A stretch of DNA of 64,000 nucleotides. Source: a virus. This document shows, piece by piece, positions 34,185-41,526 of this stretch (its first letter is position 1; each line of letters begins with the position of its first letter). Under the pieces are notes generated by a model. That model ran no database searches, was not told the DNA's origin, and saw only the letters and a program-made list of their open reading frames with translations. The DNA is taken from positions 1-64,000 of IMG/VR virus record IMGVR_UViG_3300027850_000169. One strand, written 5' to 3'. The position numbers and the translations under genes are program-made.

Positions 34185-34510
34185 GAATTAACCTCTTTAA
34201 GTGTTGGCTCTCGGTCGTTGATTAACAATACTTGGCTTATGGCAATGTCGGTAATCCACCAATGGCTTTCTCTCTTGTCTGAAGGGTTGGAACCTTTTTC
34301 AATAATCCCCATACTCTTCAATTCGCTCAAAGTTACTGAAATGCTGTTTTCCGTGCGAAAACACCTCCTCGCTATTTCTTTGTTCGTACTAATACCGATT
34401 TCGTGAATCGCTATTAAAACCTTTTTCTCTCCTTGACTTAGGCGGTTTATTCGTCTCTTTGTTGCTAAATACTCTGCATGAGTCAATGTGATAGCCATGT
34501 TTTTTAACAA
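34181..34510 (-). CDS. Winged-helix (MarR-like) protein
   Basis: A 109-residue protein with a winged-helix core: GEKKVLIAIHEIGISTNKEI, RRCFRTENSISVTLSELKSM, a GIIEKGSNPSDKRESH wing. This is the MarR-type layout used for DNA binding. The ATG 12 bp inside (34498) is an alternative start. It may regulate the operon or load the ATPase. Confidence 0.65.
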   Translation of the reverse strand: MLKNMAITLTHAEYLATKRRINRLSQGEKKVLIAIHEIGISTNKEIARRCFRTENSISVTLSELKSMGIIEKGSNPSDKRESHWWITDIAISQVLLINDREPTLKEVNS

Positions 34511-34591
34511 TGTAAAAGTTCAAGAGAAAGAATGCGGTCATTTGCTAGAATACTATTAGAAACAATCCGAGAAAACAGTCGAATAATCTTG

Positions 34592-34632
34592 GTAAACATT
34601 GGTTGATTTTCCGTGGTTAAACATTGATTGAT
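34592..34632 (-). repeat. Short direct repeats and an inverted repeat upstream of the operon
   Basis: On the plus strand GTAAACATTGGTTGATT and GTTAAACATTGATTGATT are spaced about 23 bp. GGAGAATCA and TGATTCTCC (34640-34673) then form a 9-bp stem. The direct repeats look like operator or iteron sites in the 172-bp gap between two minus-strand genes. Confidence 0.5.
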
Positions 34633-34682
34633 TAGTATTAGGAGAATCAACCGAAACAGCAACTGATTCTCCCACCGATTGA

Positions 34683-35048
34683 CTACGCTACGTCTATGAC
34701 ATCCGCAGCCGCAAGCATTTTTTTTGGGTCTGTCGAAGGCAGTTGGAAACGCGATTCATCTTCTAGTTCTGCAAGAGAGGTAGAAAATCCTTCAAGATGT
34801 CCAAAAATTTCGTCTCCAATGTCGCCAAAATCTCCTCTTGAAATGTCGCCGATAGCGTCAGTAATTCCGCCTAAAACGTATGCCTTAGTGCTCCGCCGAA
34901 CGTCGTTTCTAGCCTTGTCTAGTTGTGCCTGAATGTTGCCGACTCCGGCATTAGTATCAAGCGGTTTAGCTGCTTTACCCTTCCGACCGCCGCTACGATT
35001 TGCAGATTTGGCTTGATTGATTGCTTCTTGTTCAGATTGAGTAGTCAT
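34683..35048 (-). CDS. Hypothetical protein
   Basis: A 121-residue protein with a basic N terminus (AINQAKSANRSGGRKGKAAK) and a Gly/Asp-rich helical middle (AIGDISRGDFGDIGDEIFGH). Unknown family; overlaps the next gene upstream by 17 bp. Possibly a regulator of the operon. Confidence 0.55.
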   Translation of the reverse strand: MTTQSEQEAINQAKSANRSGGRKGKAAKPLDTNAGVGNIQAQLDKARNDVRRSTKAYVLGGITDAIGDISRGDFGDIGDEIFGHLEGFSTSLAELEDESRFQLPSTDPKKMLAAADVIDVA

Positions 35049-35397
35049 TGAAGTAGTCCTCTATGGTTTGGATGATTGACTTGATTGCAGGTATTCGTCC
35101 GCGTTGCCTAACAGCTTGTCGGAATAGCCAGATAACCTGCGCTTCTTCCCGTGTAAACCCTTTTCGGCGACATCGAAAGGGCTTCTTTCTGTCTGGGAAC
35201 ATCTCAGTAAGTTGAGTTTCCCTTGTTACTTCTTCCAACTGAATCAACTCCAGCTTTCGGAGTGTCACCACATCCCGACGCAATTGCCCTAAAGAGATAC
35301 CCATCGTTGCAGCCATCAGATCAGTATTTAACCAGTCAATCTCGTCTGGAACTATTGCCGATAACGGTTTGAACTGGCTATGAACCTGGGCGTACAT
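35032..35397 (-). CDS. Helix-turn-helix-like regulator
   Basis: A 121-residue protein with a DNA-binding-like helical pair (DLMAATMGISLGQLRRDVVT) and an Arg-rich segment (RKKPFRCRRKGFTREEAQVI). It is divergent from the RHH gene across a 229-bp region full of GTTC/GAAC half-sites, so it probably controls that region. The start at 35397 has no strong ribosome site. Confidence 0.55.
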   Translation of the reverse strand: MYAQVHSQFKPLSAIVPDEIDWLNTDLMAATMGISLGQLRRDVVTLRKLELIQLEEVTRETQLTEMFPDRKKPFRCRRKGFTREEAQVIWLFRQAVRQRGRIPAIKSIIQTIEDYFNDYSI

Positions 35398-35418
35398 GGT
35401 AGATTTCTAAGGTTGCTA

Positions 35419-35495
35419 AATGTTCATTATGTGCACGTTATTAGTTCGACAAATTTCTAATGAACTTGCAACGAACTTTTAACGAACATGAACAC
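35419..35495. promoter_or_regulatory. Cluster of GTTC/GAAC half-sites
   Basis: Six half-sites occur in about 77 bp: GTTCATT, GTTCGAC, AATGAAC, two AACGAAC and ATGAAC. They lie between the divergent helix-turn-helix and RHH genes and look like an operator array for one of those products. The rest of 35398-35626 holds no gene I can support. Confidence 0.5.
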
Positions 35496-35626
35496 ACTGT
35501 AAAGGATACTGCGCGAAGTTGTCAAGGGGCAACGCAAACTATTTTTGTACTTTTGCTGAAACCCGCTAGACGACTAGGTTTTTCTGTGAGACACTTAAAG
35601 AAGTCGCGAAGTAGTAGAGCATTTCC

Positions 35627-35857
35627 ATGTCAAAAAAAGAAGACCCCACTTATTCACCACTGCGGGGTCACGTCCCGAAAGAACTGTATAAACGTTTCAA
35701 GGCGTATTGTGTTGAAGAAGAGATGAACAACTCCGAAGCACTGGAAAACGTACTCAAGTTTTATTTTGACTACCGAGAGAAGGTAGCACCTAAAAGCGAG
35801 ATAGCGACAGAGTTTGAGAAGATTCAGAAAAAACGAACTAAGGGGAAAAGTGCATGA
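35627..35857 (+). CDS. Ribbon-helix-helix-like small protein
   Basis: A 76-residue basic protein with the layout of a CopG/RHH repressor: GHVPKELYKRFKAYCVEEEM, then NNSEALENVLKFYFDYREK, with a Lys-rich tail. It overlaps the lipoprotein gene by 4 bp. Likely a regulator of the operator array just upstream. Confidence 0.7.
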   Translation: MSKKEDPTYSPLRGHVPKELYKRFKAYCVEEEMNNSEALENVLKFYFDYREKVAPKSEIATEFEKIQKKRTKGKSA

Positions 35858-36204
35858 TTGCCAAAAAATCAATTTCTATTAATACGGTTTTATTGACATT
35901 ACTGGCTTTATCGCTGGTCGGTTGTGGCGGCGAGAAAGGTAAAGCGATTCGGCAGAACGAGTATGGAGTAGATTGGCCGTTTACAGTGGAGGAAGGGAGG
36001 CTGTCTTGTGTCTGGTTTTCCGAACGTCGGCAAGTTGTGACGTTCATCGCACCAAACGGAACTGAATATGCGCTGAATGGTATTGCCCGTAGCTCAGGCT
36101 TTTTCCGACCTGTCGAACCAATCCACAAACCTGATCCAAGTAGCCCACGATTGTACAAAAGCTTGAACCCGGTGATTGCGAACGGGTTGAAGCTTTGTCC
36201 TTAA
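35854..36204 (+). CDS. Putative lipoprotein
   Basis: A 116-residue protein with a signal peptide (MIAKKSISINTVLLTLLALS) ending in the lipobox LVGC, the Cys being the lipid attachment site. A mature Gly-rich, aromatic domain follows (WFSERRQVVTF...). Phage lipoproteins on plus-strand early blocks often block superinfection; here this is inference. Confidence 0.75.
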   Translation: MIAKKSISINTVLLTLLALSLVGCGGEKGKAIRQNEYGVDWPFTVEEGRLSCVWFSERRQVVTFIAPNGTEYALNGIARSSGFFRPVEPIHKPDPSSPRLYKSLNPVIANGLKLCP

Positions 36205-36213
36205 GGTGTAGAA

Positions 36214-36468
36214 ATGGAAAAAATAAAGACAGACCTAAAAAAGCTGATTCTATCCCATCAAAGCCTCAGTCAACTCCAAAGACAGCGACAAGAGTACATT
36301 GCCAATCAATTAGTTACAAGGAAACTAGCGGAATGCGGAAAGCTCAGCGACTTTAGTCCTGAGATGAAAGCGAGCGGGGACTTCAGTCCCCTTCAATCTT
36401 TCTTAAATTTATTCCTCAAACTACGGAAAATTTCATTAATTGTGTTATACTGCAATAGTCAAGGTTAA
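36214..36468 (+). CDS. Hypothetical protein, possibly decayed
   Basis: An 84-residue frame. The first half is a normal helical protein (MEKIKTDLKKLILSHQSLSQ), but the second half encodes a palindromic DNA (GGGGACTTCAGTCCCC at 36376-36391) and a hydrophobic tail, so it may be a remnant with an IS200/IS605-like hairpin joined on. An AAGG ribosome site precedes the ATG. Confidence 0.4.
   Translation: MEKIKTDLKKLILSHQSLSQLQRQRQEYIANQLVTRKLAECGKLSDFSPEMKASGDFSPLQSFLNLFLKLRKISLIVLYCNSQG
36376..36391. repeat. Perfect palindromic hairpin
   Basis: GGGGACT-TC-AGTCCCC. Hairpins of this kind occur at ends of IS200/IS605-type elements, but no other part of such an element is visible here. Confidence 0.45.
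36446..36451 (+). promoter_or_regulatory. Extended -10 promoter of the large ncRNA
   Basis: TGTTATACT is an extended -10 (TG-n-TATACT). No convincing -35 lies 17 bp upstream. The predicted start is near 36457. Confidence 0.45.
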
Positions 36469-37023
36469 ACTCCTTTGCCATCGTGGAAAACAGGGACTAA
36501 GACACACTTTTAGGCACAAACCGGGGGACAAAGAGCGACGATAACTCTATAAACAGTCAGGGGCTAAACAAAACAGTCCTAAATCCAGTAAACAAAATAA
36601 TTCTTTTTGTTAAGTAGGGTAGGGCATACCCGAACTCTAGGTCAATATCCTAGTACGCTTTTGGAGATAGACCCTCTGGAGTGACTGCGAATCAGGCTCG
36701 TTAATTGGTAGGTTTCTACGGTTAAAAAGTTTGAGTATTGCCGAAAGGACGCAACATTTAAAGGTCAGTCGCTGAATTAAGAATCTCAGTGGTTTTAACC
36801 CTGAGAGTGTCAACGTATTCTGTAAAGGCAAAAACCTAAAAACTGCACTTAGAGAAATTCATCAAACTTGCGGAGAGCGAAGCAAGCTTATCGCAGTTAA
36901 GGTGACGGAAGACTTGGCATTGCATCTCGCCAAGGTTGCGGCAATGCCTGACGAACCTTAGCTTGAACAAACAGGAAATCAACAAAAACCACTCACAGTC
37001 CCAACCGCTGTGGGTGGTTTTTG
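36457..37023 (+). ncRNA. Large structured non-coding RNA candidate (~560 nt)
   Basis: No credible gene lies in this stretch. It starts at an extended -10 and ends in a clean terminator. Paired elements that I can see: CTAGG/CCTAG around 36640, a TCTCAG-GGTT/AACC-CTGAGA hairpin at 36784-36806, AACTGC/GCAGTT (36841/36893) enclosing CTTGC/GCAAG, and AAGGT/ACCTT (36899/36955) enclosing CTTGGC/GCCAAG plus an ATTGC/GCAAT pseudoknot (36919 with 36941). Such length and density recall ornate large phage RNAs (GOLLD, ROOL), but I could not match any known family. It does not carry tmRNA or RNase P signatures. Confidence 0.6.
36987..37023 (+). terminator. Rho-independent terminator
   Basis: AACCACTCACAG and CTGTGGGTGGTT pair over 12 bp with one wobble, followed by TTTTTGTTTT. 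Confidence 0.9.
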
Positions 37024-37177
37024 TTTTGCCAGCCTTGTTATAGCAGAATCGAGCGCACCCGCTCGCGCGCGTATTATATGCAGCCAGCGCAAGCGTTAGC
37101 TACCTTGTCGCCACAGCAGCCGAAACGCTTACACCATATACGTTTCAAACACGCCAAAAAATACTTTTCCAAAACAC

Positions 37178-37206
37178 TTGACAAACCTTTGCGGGTAGCC
37201 TATATT
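37178..37206 (+). promoter_or_regulatory. Early promoter module, copy 5
   Basis: TTGACA (37178), 17 bp, TATATT (37201). Preceded by a block (ACAGCAGCCGAAACGCTTAC, then AAAATACTTTTCCAAAACAC) that is repeated before copy 6. Confidence 0.9.
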
Positions 37207-37238
37207 AGTTTACATAGCCACTAAATCAAAGCAAGCAA

Positions 37239-37910
37239 ATGACTACACTCGCAGCAGCACTCAAAAAAGACCTCAAGCAAAATTTCAAAGATATTAAATT
37301 TTCAGTAACAACAAAGCGCAATGATGTCGGTGTCGCATGGGAGATGACTCTCGGCACAGCCGCAACCAAGCAAGCCGTTAAAGAGATTTGCAAAAAGCAT
37401 GAAACGGTTCAATATCACGGCTCTTTGATAGACGATACCGCTTGGTCGTCTGGGACGGGTGTTTACTACCACCCCAGCTACACCCAAGAAATGAAAGATT
37501 CGGCAGTTGCCGGAGTTATTGACTACAACAAGTTCGCTGACGCTACTTGGGACGACAGATATGAACGATTTGTGCAGGCTGACGGCAAGGAACATCTTCG
37601 CGCAACCAAACTATTCTACTACTATGTAGAGAATGGCGTAGCGTCACAATTAATTGACGAATACGGTAACGAACCGTCAGACAAACGCTGGTATTATGAA
37701 AAACTCAATACACCCGCACCGATTGAATTAGAGCCCGTTTTGCAACCCGAACCCGACTCCGCGCCCGATTGTATAAGCCTGGAAGAATGGGTTGCAACAA
37801 AAAGTAAACGGAATCAGCTAGAAGAAGAATCGGCACTAAAATCTGAGATTTGGGAGCTTCAGCAACGACTGATAGCACTACAGTTGAAGCGCTCGAAGAC
37901 TAACAGATAG
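37239..37910 (+). CDS. Hypothetical early protein, LPD29-like N terminus
   Basis: A 223-residue protein. Residues 5-110 (LAAALKKDLKQNFKDIKFSV, DVGVAWEMTLGT, then a YHGSLIDD beta region) resemble the large-polyvalent-protein-associated domain 29 found in phage and plasmid proteins. The C terminus is a coiled coil (KRNQLEEESALKSEIWELQQ). Function unknown. It is the first gene behind early promoter copy 5 and is followed by a GGGAGG/CCTCCC hairpin. Confidence 0.6.
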   Translation: MTTLAAALKKDLKQNFKDIKFSVTTKRNDVGVAWEMTLGTAATKQAVKEICKKHETVQYHGSLIDDTAWSSGTGVYYHPSYTQEMKDSAVAGVIDYNKFADATWDDRYERFVQADGKEHLRATKLFYYYVENGVASQLIDEYGNEPSDKRWYYEKLNTPAPIELEPVLQPEPDSAPDCISLEEWVATKSKRNQLEEESALKSEIWELQQRLIALQLKRSKTNR

Positions 37911-37919
37911 CACACAACT

Positions 37920-37938
37920 GGGAGGAACAATCCTCCCG
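37920..37938 (+). repeat. Intercistronic hairpin GGGAGG/CCTCCC
   Basis: GGGAGG-AACAAT-CCTCCC, followed by GTTATTTCGCCAC. The same hairpin and tail occur at 38485-38503. Confidence 0.7.
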
Positions 37939-38014
37939 TTATTTCGCCACAACAGCCGAAACGCTTACACCGCATACGTCTTTGACCACGCCAAAAAATA
38001 CTTTTAGAAAACAC

Positions 38015-38043
38015 TTGACAAACCTTTGCGGGTAGCCTATAGT
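38015..38043 (+). promoter_or_regulatory. Early promoter module, copy 6
   Basis: TTGACA (38015), 17 bp, TATAGT (38038); the preceding 90 bp repeat those before copy 5. Confidence 0.9.
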
Positions 38044-38071
38044 AGTTTACATAGCCACTAAATTGAAGCAA

Positions 38072-38476
38072 ATGAAAAAACGCAGCCCCGTTGACATCGA
38101 CTTATTCCAGCATGAAAGCTTGATTCATAAGCTCAGTGAAAGTAATAGCGCATTTATCAAGTCCTCGGCTCCTTTCATCACAATCCCCGGTTTCTCTAGA
38201 GGTAACGATAAAATCGAGTTTGCAGTTGGCGACCTAGTGAAAGACGAAAAGCGGTCTTTCTATAAAACACCGATGACGTGGAAAGTTTTGGAAGTTTTCA
38301 GACAAAATGGATTTGTACACTATCAGTGCGAACTGGTGCTGACTCCTGCCGATTTAGCGGGAGGTGTTTGGAAGAAGAATGACCCACGAACCAAAACGCG
38401 GCATTCTCAAAAAGACCTTGAATTGACAGAAAGAGTGACTCAAGCCAATTTTAACAAGTCTAAACCTCGCGCATAA
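38072..38476 (+). CDS. Hypothetical early protein
   Basis: A 134-residue basic protein (MKKRSPVDIDLFQHESLIHK) with a small beta domain (IEFAVGDLVKDEKRSFYKTP, MTWKVLEVFRQNGFVHYQCE) like a chromo/SH3-type barrel, and a Lys-rich tail. I start it at the ATG at 38072. No family recognised. Confidence 0.6.
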   Translation: MKKRSPVDIDLFQHESLIHKLSESNSAFIKSSAPFITIPGFSRGNDKIEFAVGDLVKDEKRSFYKTPMTWKVLEVFRQNGFVHYQCELVLTPADLAGGVWKKNDPRTKTRHSQKDLELTERVTQANFNKSKPRA

Positions 38477-38484
38477 CGCACCAC

Positions 38485-38503
38485 AGGGAGGATTACTCCT
38501 CCC
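38485..38503 (+). repeat. Intercistronic hairpin, second copy
   Basis: GGGAGG-ATTACT-CCTCCC, then the same GTTATTTCGCCAC tail as at 37920. Confidence 0.7.
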
Positions 38504-38516
38504 GTTATTTCGCCAC

Positions 38517-38822
38517 ATGAAAAAACACGAAATCCCTCTCCTTTTTTTTGAAACCAAAAGCGAATCAATCAGCGAAACTTGCAAATGTGAATTTTGCGGC
38601 AAAAAGATTCAATTCTATTTGCACAAGCGCTGGATTAGCGGAGTAAATTCAGACTACCACGTACAAGACGAGAGCGGACCACACCGCAATTGTTACAGAC
38701 CTACGGGATGGTCAAAGCTTGGAGTTAAAGCTATTCCCGACGGTTGGGAATACCGAGACTCAGACAATGATGACGATAGGGCCTGCTTTACTCAAAAGAA
38801 ATACACCCAATTTTACAAGTAA
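38517..38822 (+). CDS. Small zinc-finger-like protein
   Basis: A 101-residue protein with a CKCEFCGKKIQFYL knuckle near residue 22 and an HRNCYRPTGW segment that could complete a zinc site. Trp/Asp-rich C terminus. Early position suggests a host-takeover or nucleic-acid-binding factor, as inference. Confidence 0.6.
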   Translation: MKKHEIPLLFFETKSESISETCKCEFCGKKIQFYLHKRWISGVNSDYHVQDESGPHRNCYRPTGWSKLGVKAIPDGWEYRDSDNDDDRACFTQKKYTQFYK

Positions 38823-38875
38823 TACAACCGGGTCGCGCATGGTACACGCGAAACAGCAACTAACTGAGAAAAACA

Positions 38876-39103
38876 ATGAATAACGCCGAGCTAAAAACTC
38901 TTATCGAACATTTCAAAGCTTACTGCCTCGAAAAAAGGGAAATTTTGCAATCAGTTCCAAACGAAAAATACCACCACTCAGTCATCTTAGACAAGATGAT
39001 TATGAACGAAGAAAAGAAGTTGAAAGGAGACGAACAGCTTACATACACAAGAAATCAAGCTTACTTTGAGGCGAAAATCCCTCAATATTTCTTGAATAAG
39101 TAA
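38876..39103 (+). CDS. Hypothetical small helical protein
   Basis: A 75-residue helical protein (MNNAELKTLIEHFKAYCLEK). No family. Both flanking gaps carry a GGGTCGCGCAT...ACACGCGA hairpin, so the gene is set off by matching intercistronic elements. Confidence 0.6.
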   Translation: MNNAELKTLIEHFKAYCLEKREILQSVPNEKYHHSVILDKMIMNEEKKLKGDEQLTYTRNQAYFEAKIPQYFLNK

Positions 39104-39109
39104 ATTCAC

Positions 39110-39135
39110 AGGGGTCGCGCATCCTACACGCGAAA
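39110..39135 (+). repeat. Intercistronic GGTCGCGC hairpin pair (38829 and 39113)
   Basis: GGGTCGCGCAT...TACACGCGAAAC at about 38829-38853 and GGGGTCGCGCATCC...TACACGCGA at about 39110-39135 share the TCGCG/CGCGA stem. Confidence 0.55.
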
Positions 39136-39165
39136 CGGCAAACCACTCAACACCAATAGAAAACA

Positions 39166-39498
39166 ATGATTTTCAAAGCAAAAGCAGAAATAGTTAAAGT
39201 GACCGAAGTTGAAGTAGCAGAAGTTGAAGCATCTGAAACAGCGAAGATATATAAACTTGGTCAAACCATGTTCTCGGAAGAATATTTTACACTGCCGTGT
39301 GCAGGTCATTGGCCATTAGTTTTTAAAAATAAAAAGGAATTCTTGAAAGCTACGGAATGCTATAAAGGCATCGGCCACATTCTTCAAGGTCAAGGTGGAA
39401 ACTATTGGGCGTGGCCAGCATACTCAATCATCGGAAACTTATTCTCGACTAAGGCTGAGGCAATGAGCTACCTTGATGCTGTAAATTCTAGGCGCTAA
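39166..39498 (+). CDS. Hypothetical early protein
   Basis: A 110-residue protein with a Val/Glu-rich start (KAEIVKVTEVEVAEVEASET), a WPLVFKNKKEFLKATE segment and a Trp-rich middle (GNYWAWPAYS). Unknown family. Confidence 0.6.
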   Translation: MIFKAKAEIVKVTEVEVAEVEASETAKIYKLGQTMFSEEYFTLPCAGHWPLVFKNKKEFLKATECYKGIGHILQGQGGNYWAWPAYSIIGNLFSTKAEAMSYLDAVNSRR

Positions 39499-39503
39499 CC
39501 TTT

Positions 39504-39540
39504 TTCGCCAATCTGCGGTACGGCTGAATAAAACCGCAAG
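39504..39540 (+). repeat. Intercistronic TGCGGT/ACCGCA hairpin pair
   Basis: TGCGGTACGGCTGA...AACCGCA at about 39514-39540 is repeated at 40023-40051 (TGCGGT...ACCGCA) after the micropeptide gene. Confidence 0.6.
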
Positions 39541-39565
39541 AAAACCATATCAAAACCAAAATCAA

Positions 39566-39880
39566 ATGTCTATCTTCACAGATTTTATTGGAATATATTG
39601 CCTCATCCGCTCTAAGGATGCAGGTGTCTTTGCTGGCACTTTAATAGAGGTGGAGGGGGGCAATGCGCGAATTCAAAATGCTCGTCGGCTCTGGAAATGG
39701 AAGGGGGCGTCGTCCCTTTCTGAATTGTCACAGAAAGGAGTGTTACATCCCGAGTCGTGTATGTTTCCTTGTGAAGTCCCAGAGATTCTAGTTTTGGGAA
39801 TTATCGAGGTAATTCCCTGCTCTACAAAAGCAATAGATTCGATTGCCTCTGTACCAGAATGGTCGTCACATTGTCCTTAA
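39566..39880 (+). CDS. Hypothetical small protein
   Basis: A 104-residue protein (MSIFTDFIGIYCLIRSKDAG) with beta strands and a WKWKGASSLSELS segment, compact and Ser/Val-rich. It could be a beta-barrel of an SH3-type. Unknown function. Confidence 0.6.
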   Translation: MSIFTDFIGIYCLIRSKDAGVFAGTLIEVEGGNARIQNARRLWKWKGASSLSELSQKGVLHPESCMFPCEVPEILVLGIIEVIPCSTKAIDSIASVPEWSSHCP

Positions 39881-39929
39881 ATGGTATCAAATCAGATTAG
39901 GTCAGATTAAGAGGAAAAGGACAAGGACA

Positions 39930-40007
39930 ATGAAAAACGACGGCTACGGCTACGGCTACAGCGACGGCTCCGGCTCCGGCGACGGCGACGGCTCCGGCTA
40001 CGGCTAA
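39930..40007 (+). CDS. Gly-X repeat micropeptide (25 residues)
   Basis: An ATG with AGGA upstream opens a 25-codon frame ending at TAA. After MKND the product alternates Gly with Tyr, Asp or Ser (GYGYGYSDGSGSGDGDGSGY), the DNA being a near-tandem of GGC-TCC, GGC-GAC and GGC-TAC. Similar short acidic Gly-rich peptides occur in other phages. Its function is unknown; a role as a translated leader is also possible. Confidence 0.6.
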   Translation: MKNDGYGYGYSDGSGSGDGDGSGYG

Positions 40008-40070
40008 CACAAAACGCCAATCTGCGGTACGGCTGAAAAGAACCGCAAGAACCATGACAAATAAAACCCC

Positions 40071-40230
40071 ATGAACAAACCAGTTGTAGTTTATCACCAA
40101 GTCAAGCCTGGTACTGACTGTCCTGACGGCATCTGTGCTGCGTGGGTAGTTTTAAAAGCAATTCAAGAGCAAGGCTGCAACAAATTTGAATTAGTTGGCG
40201 ACAGCTATTTGAACGACAAAGACTTTGACA
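40071..40230 (+). pseudogene. DHH-family phosphoesterase, N-terminal fragment
   Basis: MNKPVVVYHQVKPGTDCPDG, then ICAAWVVLKAI, is the start of DHH phosphoesterases (nanoRNase/RecJ-like family), with the D-x-x-D-G metal region. The frame runs into the right end of the tnpB element at about 40230 and stops in it at 40256. The C-terminal fragment is on the other side of the element; the middle with the DHH motif is missing. Confidence 0.75.
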
Positions 40231-41524
40231 TCCTCACCGACCTGAAGGCACGGTGATTCCTAAGACTCACAACTTAGGTTTCTGCTTCATAGCACCAGCC
40301 TTAACAGATTTACTCTGTTCAGGTCTTACAGTCGCTCCACAGACTGACACGGCAAGCCCTGCCGCCAAAATATTCTTTGCTGCATTGATATCTCGGTCAT
40401 GGTTTGTCCCACACTTAGGACACTCCCACTCTCGAATATTCAAAGGCAGCTTTTCCACAACGTGACCACAATGCCCACACATCTTAGAACTAGGAAACCA
40501 TCGGTCAATCTTGACAAAAGTACGACCATACCAGCCGCACTTGTATTGGAGTTGCCTGACCAGTTCCCCCCAGCTAGCATCACTGATAGCAAGGGCAAGT
40601 TTGTGGTTCTTGACCATATTCTTCACAACCAAATCCTCAACGGCGATGGTTTGGTTTTCACGCACCAGTCGAGTTGTCAGTTTGTGAAGAAAATCCTTTC
40701 TAGAGTCGCTAATTTCTTGGTGAACTCTAGCAACTTTAAGTCTAGCTTTGTGTCGATTGTTGCTACCTTTGACCTTGCGGGACAAACGCTTCTGGGCTTT
40801 CTTGAGCTTGCGACGTTTAGTTTTGAAGCATTTAGGGTTTGCAACTTTCTCGCCATTGCTCAGGGTAATCAAGCTAGTGATACCCAAATCCAAACCAATC
40901 TGATTAGTAGATTCTTGCCATGTTTCAATTTCAGTGTCAACCAACAAAGAAACAGTCCATCTTCCAGAGGGTGCAAGTTTTACTGTAATAGTAGATGGCT
41001 CAGTATCAGGTGGAATCTCCCGACTCCATCTGATATCCAACGGCTCAATACACTTTGCTAAGTAAACTTGTCCATCTTTCCACTTGAAAGCGGACTTGGT
41101 AAATTCTGCATTGCCACCATTATGCTTTTTCTTGAAGTTAGGGTATTTTGCCCGACCCGCAAAGAAGTTAGTAAAGGCGGATTGCAGATGCCTCAAGCCC
41201 TGCTGTACTGGCACACAGCTAACTTCGTTGAGAAATTGCAAGTCTTCTTGCTTTTTCCACTCGGTCAACATCGCAGAAGTTTCAGTGTATCCGACTCGCT
41301 CTTGCCTTTCATACCAAGCCTCCGTTCTAAGAGCAAGGGCTTTGTTGTAGACTAAACGAGCGCAACCCATCGTTCTTCTCAGCAAGTTTTCTTGCTCAGG
41401 AGTTGGATAGAATCGGTACTTGAATGCTTTCTGTGTCATACTTCACAGTATAGCATCTATTTCGTGAAAGTGTAAACTTTAATATAAAGCCGTCCTAGAA
41501 GGACGGGGTTTCAGACCTATTTTT
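40230..41524 (-). mobile_element. IS200/IS605-type element carrying only tnpB
   Basis: The element reads on the minus strand. Its left end follows a TTAC target-adjacent motif (plus strand GTAA at 41525-41528) and has a CCGTCC-TTCTA-GGACGG hairpin; its right end just after tnpB has a CACCG/CGGTG hairpin (40235-40255) and GAGGATGTC, as in RE/omega-RNA regions. No tnpA is present, so it would need a helper. It interrupts the DHH gene. Confidence 0.75.
40267..41439 (-). CDS. tnpB: TnpB RNA-guided endonuclease
   Basis: A 390-residue protein with all RuvC acids: D184 in IGLDLG, E269 in IAVEDL and D350 in NHDRDINAA. The zinc finger CGHC...CPKC sits at residues 321-343 and the N terminus is the usual TnpB start (KAFKYRFYPTPEQE). 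TnpB proteins cut DNA next to a short target-adjacent motif guided by an RNA made from the element's right end, which helps the element persist. Intact, so likely active if the RNA is made. Confidence 0.95.
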   Translation of the reverse strand: MTQKAFKYRFYPTPEQENLLRRTMGCARLVYNKALALRTEAWYERQERVGYTETSAMLTEWKKQEDLQFLNEVSCVPVQQGLRHLQSAFTNFFAGRAKYPNFKKKHNGGNAEFTKSAFKWKDGQVYLAKCIEPLDIRWSREIPPDTEPSTITVKLAPSGRWTVSLLVDTEIETWQESTNQIGLDLGITSLITLSNGEKVANPKCFKTKRRKLKKAQKRLSRKVKGSNNRHKARLKVARVHQEISDSRKDFLHKLTTRLVRENQTIAVEDLVVKNMVKNHKLALAISDASWGELVRQLQYKCGWYGRTFVKIDRWFPSSKMCGHCGHVVEKLPLNIREWECPKCGTNHDRDINAAKNILAAGLAVSVCGATVRPEQSKSVKAGAMKQKPKL

Positions 41525-41526
41525 GT

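Noticed and set aside
35460-35726. Plus-strand frame overlapping the operator array and RHH gene
   Set aside because: Basic, low-complexity product, no ribosome site, and it overlaps the better-supported RHH gene.
36637-36831. Minus-strand frame within the structured RNA
   Set aside because: No ribosome site and it crosses several stems; more likely chance.
36457-37023. tmRNA or RNase P RNA
   Set aside because: No tag-peptide frame, no tRNA-like ends, and none of the conserved RNase P blocks.
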